Source: an uncultured Limosilactobacillus sp. (GTDB lineage Bacteria; Bacillota; Bacilli; Lactobacillales; Lactobacillaceae). Taken from it: a stretch of DNA of 7,344 bases. Below are positions 5,442 through 7,344 of this stretch, piece after piece. The translations under genes were made by a program, and so were the position numbers. Position 1 is the first letter of the stretch, and each line of letters starts with the position of its first letter. The stretch is taken from positions 1-7,344 of the forward strand of contig CALVFC010000072.1 of the NCBI GenBank assembly GCA_944326735.1. Reading direction: 5' to 3'. The notes under the pieces are model-generated. The model worked only from the letters and a program-made list of their open reading frames with translations, had not been told where the DNA came from and searched no databases.

Positions 5442-6482
5442 TTAGTATTCAACGTGCCACTTGATGGTGTAATTCTTTTCTTCGTTTGGATGTAACGTAA
5501 TGTCACCGAAGCCATCGTGGTTAATCGCATCAGACAAGGTCTGCGCTTCCATTGCCAGTCCAAGGTGTGGGTGAACCTGACCGTGGTTGTAAACTGCTGG
5601 GTCGTCAGAGTTCATGGAGTACATGGTCAGGGCGTTCCGGTCAGAGTACAAGGTCATCTTCCGCCCACTTTCTGGATCTTCCAGGGTAGCAACAGGCTTA
5701 GTTAAGCTTGGTTCAACTTCCCAAATGTCATCGAAACCATTTTCCTTAGTGGAAGCCATCTTTTGCAGAGCGTCGCCCAGGCGGGTTGGCTTGCTGAAGT
5801 CAAATGGTGTTCCGGCATTGTCAAGGCGCTTGCCAGTTGGAATCTTACCATCGTCAACTTCGAGGTGATCCTTTGAGTTAACGTACAGCTTCAATTGGTC
5901 AACGGTCTTGGCGCTTGCTGCAGCCATGTTCCAGTAAGTGTGGTTAGTTGGGTTGAAGAGCGTATCAGCATCAGAGGTAGCGCTAAACTTCAGGGTGAGG
6001 TTATCATCGTTATCTAACGTGTAGGTAGCAGTGACGTGAATAGTCCCTGGGAAAGTATCCATTTCTTCAGTGAGCGTCAAGCTCAGAGTGATTGACAGGT
6101 AGTCAGCGGTTTGCTTCGTACCATCGACGTTCCAGATGTAAGAGTAGAAACCGTTTGTGCCACCGTGAAGACTGTTCTTGCCTTCGTTTTGTTCAACTTG
6201 GTATTCCTTGCCATTAATTGAGAAATGACCATTAGCAATCCGACCAGCAACCCGACCGATTAACCGGTCAGTGCAGAAACCATTGTTGGTGTATTCATCG
6301 AGATTTTCGGATGTCAGGACCATATCGGCCTTGCCACCATCCTTGGTTGGCACCTTAAATGATTGCAACAGGCCAGCAAAATCGAGGATTCCAGCCTGGA
6401 CACCATTGTTGTTGGTTAAAACATACTTGGTAACCGGCTTGCCCTTATACGTACCAAATGGTTCTTGAGCGATATTCATCAT
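5442..6482 (-). CDS. galM: Aldose 1-epimerase (mutarotase)
   Basis: A cytosolic enzyme that interconverts alpha and beta anomers of galactose and glucose, feeding beta-D-galactose freed by beta-galactosidase into the Leloir pathway. It has 346 residues, the usual length. Motifs seen: GRVAGRIANGHF at 76-87 (active-site Arg region), NSLHGG with H106, NPTNHTYWN with H181 (the family's catalytic acid position), GFDDIW at 249-254 (substrate-binding Asp) and LAMEAQTLSDA with E312 (the catalytic base position). AAGGAGGT (minus strand, 6490-6497) is a perfect ribosome binding site 7 nt before the first of two adjacent ATG codons; the second, at 6479, is also possible. It is a single-gene unit here, not next to galK, galT or lacZ. 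It has its own promoter with two cre-like sites and a strong terminator, so likely under carbon catabolite control. Confidence 0.95.
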   Translation of the reverse strand: MMNIAQEPFGTYKGKPVTKYVLTNNNGVQAGILDFAGLLQSFKVPTKDGGKADMVLTSENLDEYTNNGFCTDRLIGRVAGRIANGHFSINGKEYQVEQNEGKNSLHGGTNGFYSYIWNVDGTKQTADYLSITLSLTLTEEMDTFPGTIHVTATYTLDNDDNLTLKFSATSDADTLFNPTNHTYWNMAAASAKTVDQLKLYVNSKDHLEVDDGKIPTGKRLDNAGTPFDFSKPTRLGDALQKMASTKENGFDDIWEVEPSLTKPVATLEDPESGRKMTLYSDRNALTMYSMNSDDPAVYNHGQVHPHLGLAMEAQTLSDAINHDGFGDITLHPNEEKNYTIKWHVEY

Positions 6483-6501
6483 ACACTGTACCTCCTTGAA
6501 A

Positions 6502-6515
6502 AGTAAGCGCTTTAT
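6502..6515. promoter_or_regulatory. Second cre-like site in the galM leader
   Basis: AGTAAGCGCTTTAT keeps the perfect AAGCGCTT core of a cre box but misses three outer fixed positions. It lies between the predicted galM start point and its ribosome binding site, 57 bp centre-to-centre from the better cre site, where a bound repressor could act as a roadblock. Confidence 0.4.
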
Positions 6516-6531
6516 ATTAAACTACATTCCT

Positions 6532-6540
6532 ATTCTACCA
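6532..6540 (-). promoter_or_regulatory. galM: Extended -10 promoter of galM
   Basis: On the minus strand TGGTAGAAT gives TG at -15 and the hexamer TAGAAT (6532-6537). The -35 is weak (CATACG at 17-nt spacing), as is common with extended -10 elements. The start point would be near 6525, leaving a leader of about 43 nt before the ATG at 6482. Confidence 0.6.
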
Positions 6541-6558
6541 CAACTCGGTTCAGACGTA

Positions 6559-6572
6559 TGCAACCGCTTGCA
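6559..6572. promoter_or_regulatory. cre box upstream of galM promoter
   Basis: TGCAACCGCTTGCA fits every fixed position of the catabolite-responsive element core TGnAAnCGnTTnCA bound by CcpA. It sits in the -35 region of the galM promoter and directly abuts the stop codon of the upstream DUF2252 gene (6573-6575). CcpA binding here would interfere with polymerase. The same bases can form a 5-bp hairpin, but no U-run follows, so a terminator is unlikely. Confidence 0.6.
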
Positions 6573-7344
6573 CTATTTTTCGCTAACTGCTTGCTTGAAG
6601 GCTTGGAAGTCCACGTCCACTTGTTTGGCATATTCATTTGTCCAGTTGACTGATCCTTGGTCGAGCGTTTTTTGTCCCTTAAGGTAACCACGAATCATTG
6701 GTGCAGTTGGGCTTTGGTAGTGGGCGAGGGCCAGCAGGAAGGCACAAATCTGACAGTACAGGTTGAAACTTTCCCGGTCCAACTTAGCAACGTTGATGGA
6801 TTCCTTCATGTCCCGGAATTGACGAATGTAGTAACTCCGGCCACCAAAAGCGGTGCTGCCGAGGAATGGATCAGATGATGATTGAAGCACCTTTTGGGCA
6901 GTCACAATCCGCCGACCAGCACGGACACTGCTTTGAATGGCTTCCTTAACGGGCAGCTTGAGCAGGTTGTAACGCAGTGGCATAGCTTCCTTGACCTGGA
7001 GAACGAGGTGGCTACCGTCAATTCCCGTTAGCAGGATCAGGTAACAACGGGTTCCAAAACTGCCCACACCGACACTGTAACGAATGATGTCGCTGATTTG
7101 GAAGTTAGAAAGGAATACCCGAATGTCTTGACGGACAGTGGTTCGGTAGGCATTGTAACCAGCCACGATTTGTTGGTACTTTACGGCACTGACGTGTTTA
7201 GCACGTGGTGGGTTGTCCTTGAACCGTAATTGGCCATTACTATCCTCAGCGGCCATCTTTTGGGTGATTTGCTCTGAGTTACTGTGCTGACTCTTTTTGA
7301 TAATCTTATTGAGAATTTTGGTCATTTGGTGGTGATCATCGTCG
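6573..7344 (-). CDS. DUF2252 family protein, C-terminal part (runs off the right edge)
   Basis: The frame is open to the window edge: six more codons (DDDHHQ) precede the first visible Met at 7325, and no ribosome binding site stands before that Met. The family is usually over 400 residues, so about 250 C-terminal residues are seen and the true start is outside. Numbering from Met 7325: VGVGSFGTRCY at 85-95, LQVKEA at 109-114, the Gly-Arg-Arg-Ile-Val segment with SDPFLG at 137-156, YIRQFRDMK at 166-174, then a helical tail with LALAHYQS and YLKGQ. These match the DUF2252 core. The Gly-rich loop followed by Lys112 resembles the nucleotide-binding part of a kinase-like fold; this is inference. 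The biochemical role of the family is unknown to me. It ends 90 nt before galM with no terminator seen, so some readthrough into galM is possible. Confidence 0.85.
   Translation of the reverse strand, partial: DDDHHQMTKILNKIIKKSQHSNSEQITQKMAAEDSNGQLRFKDNPPRAKHVSAVKYQQIVAGYNAYRTTVRQDIRVFLSNFQISDIIRYSVGVGSFGTRCYLILLTGIDGSHLVLQVKEAMPLRYNLLKLPVKEAIQSSVRAGRRIVTAQKVLQSSSDPFLGSTAFGGRSYYIRQFRDMKESINVAKLDRESFNLYCQICAFLLALAHYQSPTAPMIRGYLKGQKTLDQGSVNWTNEYAKQVDVDFQAFKQAVSEK

Noticed and set aside
6559..6572. Possible terminator hairpin for the DUF2252 gene
   Set aside because: Only 5 bp of stem and no U-run follows; the sequence fits a cre box better.

Overview
The window reads as chromosome of a low-to-medium GC Firmicute in the Lactobacillaceae, most likely Limosilactobacillus-like. 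This is inferred from protein character (a stand-alone GalM, a lactobacillar class A-like serine hydrolase beside a DacA-type carboxypeptidase, a DUF2252 protein), strong AAGGAGG ribosome binding sites and CcpA-type cre boxes. The species is not proven from sequence alone. Genes are mostly single transcription units separated by hairpin terminators; I see no operon of more than one gene, no tRNA or rRNA, no CRISPR array and no transposase.

Left part (1-1954): the N-terminal 114 codons of an MFS transporter run leftwards off the window. Its promoter has a perfect TTGACA and carries two near-identical 16-bp palindromes, as expected for a repressor-controlled exporter or importer. Divergent to it is a two-Cys FAD/NAD(P) disulfide-reductase-family flavoprotein. 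Its reading frame is cut by one in-frame TAA; the same frame continues for 63 more codons with clear family character, so this is a recently broken gene (or a sequencing error).

Middle part (1958-5146): a bidirectional terminator separates the broken flavoprotein from an aldo/keto reductase with a complete catalytic tetrad (minus strand). Then come two divergent cell-envelope genes of the serine penicillin-recognising fold: a membrane-anchored class A beta-lactamase-like protein without a recognisable deacylating Glu (minus), and a secreted D-Ala-D-Ala carboxypeptidase (plus).

Right part (5147-7344): downstream of dacA lies a 240-base non-coding stretch that is highly structured. It holds a roughly 105-nt nested inverted repeat followed by two copies of a 53-bp-period direct repeat. 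It abuts a dacA end that seems to lack the usual membrane-anchoring helix. A strong terminator follows, then galM (aldose 1-epimerase, minus). galM has its own extended -10 promoter flanked by two cre-like sites, pointing to carbon catabolite control. The window ends inside a DUF2252 gene (minus) whose N-terminal part lies beyond the edge.

The genes do not form one pathway. The themes are redox or carbonyl metabolism (flavoprotein, AKR), peptidoglycan remodelling (class A-like protein, DacA) and sugar metabolism (GalM). I found no convincing new multi-gene system; the most unusual item is the structured repeat element at 5150-5357.
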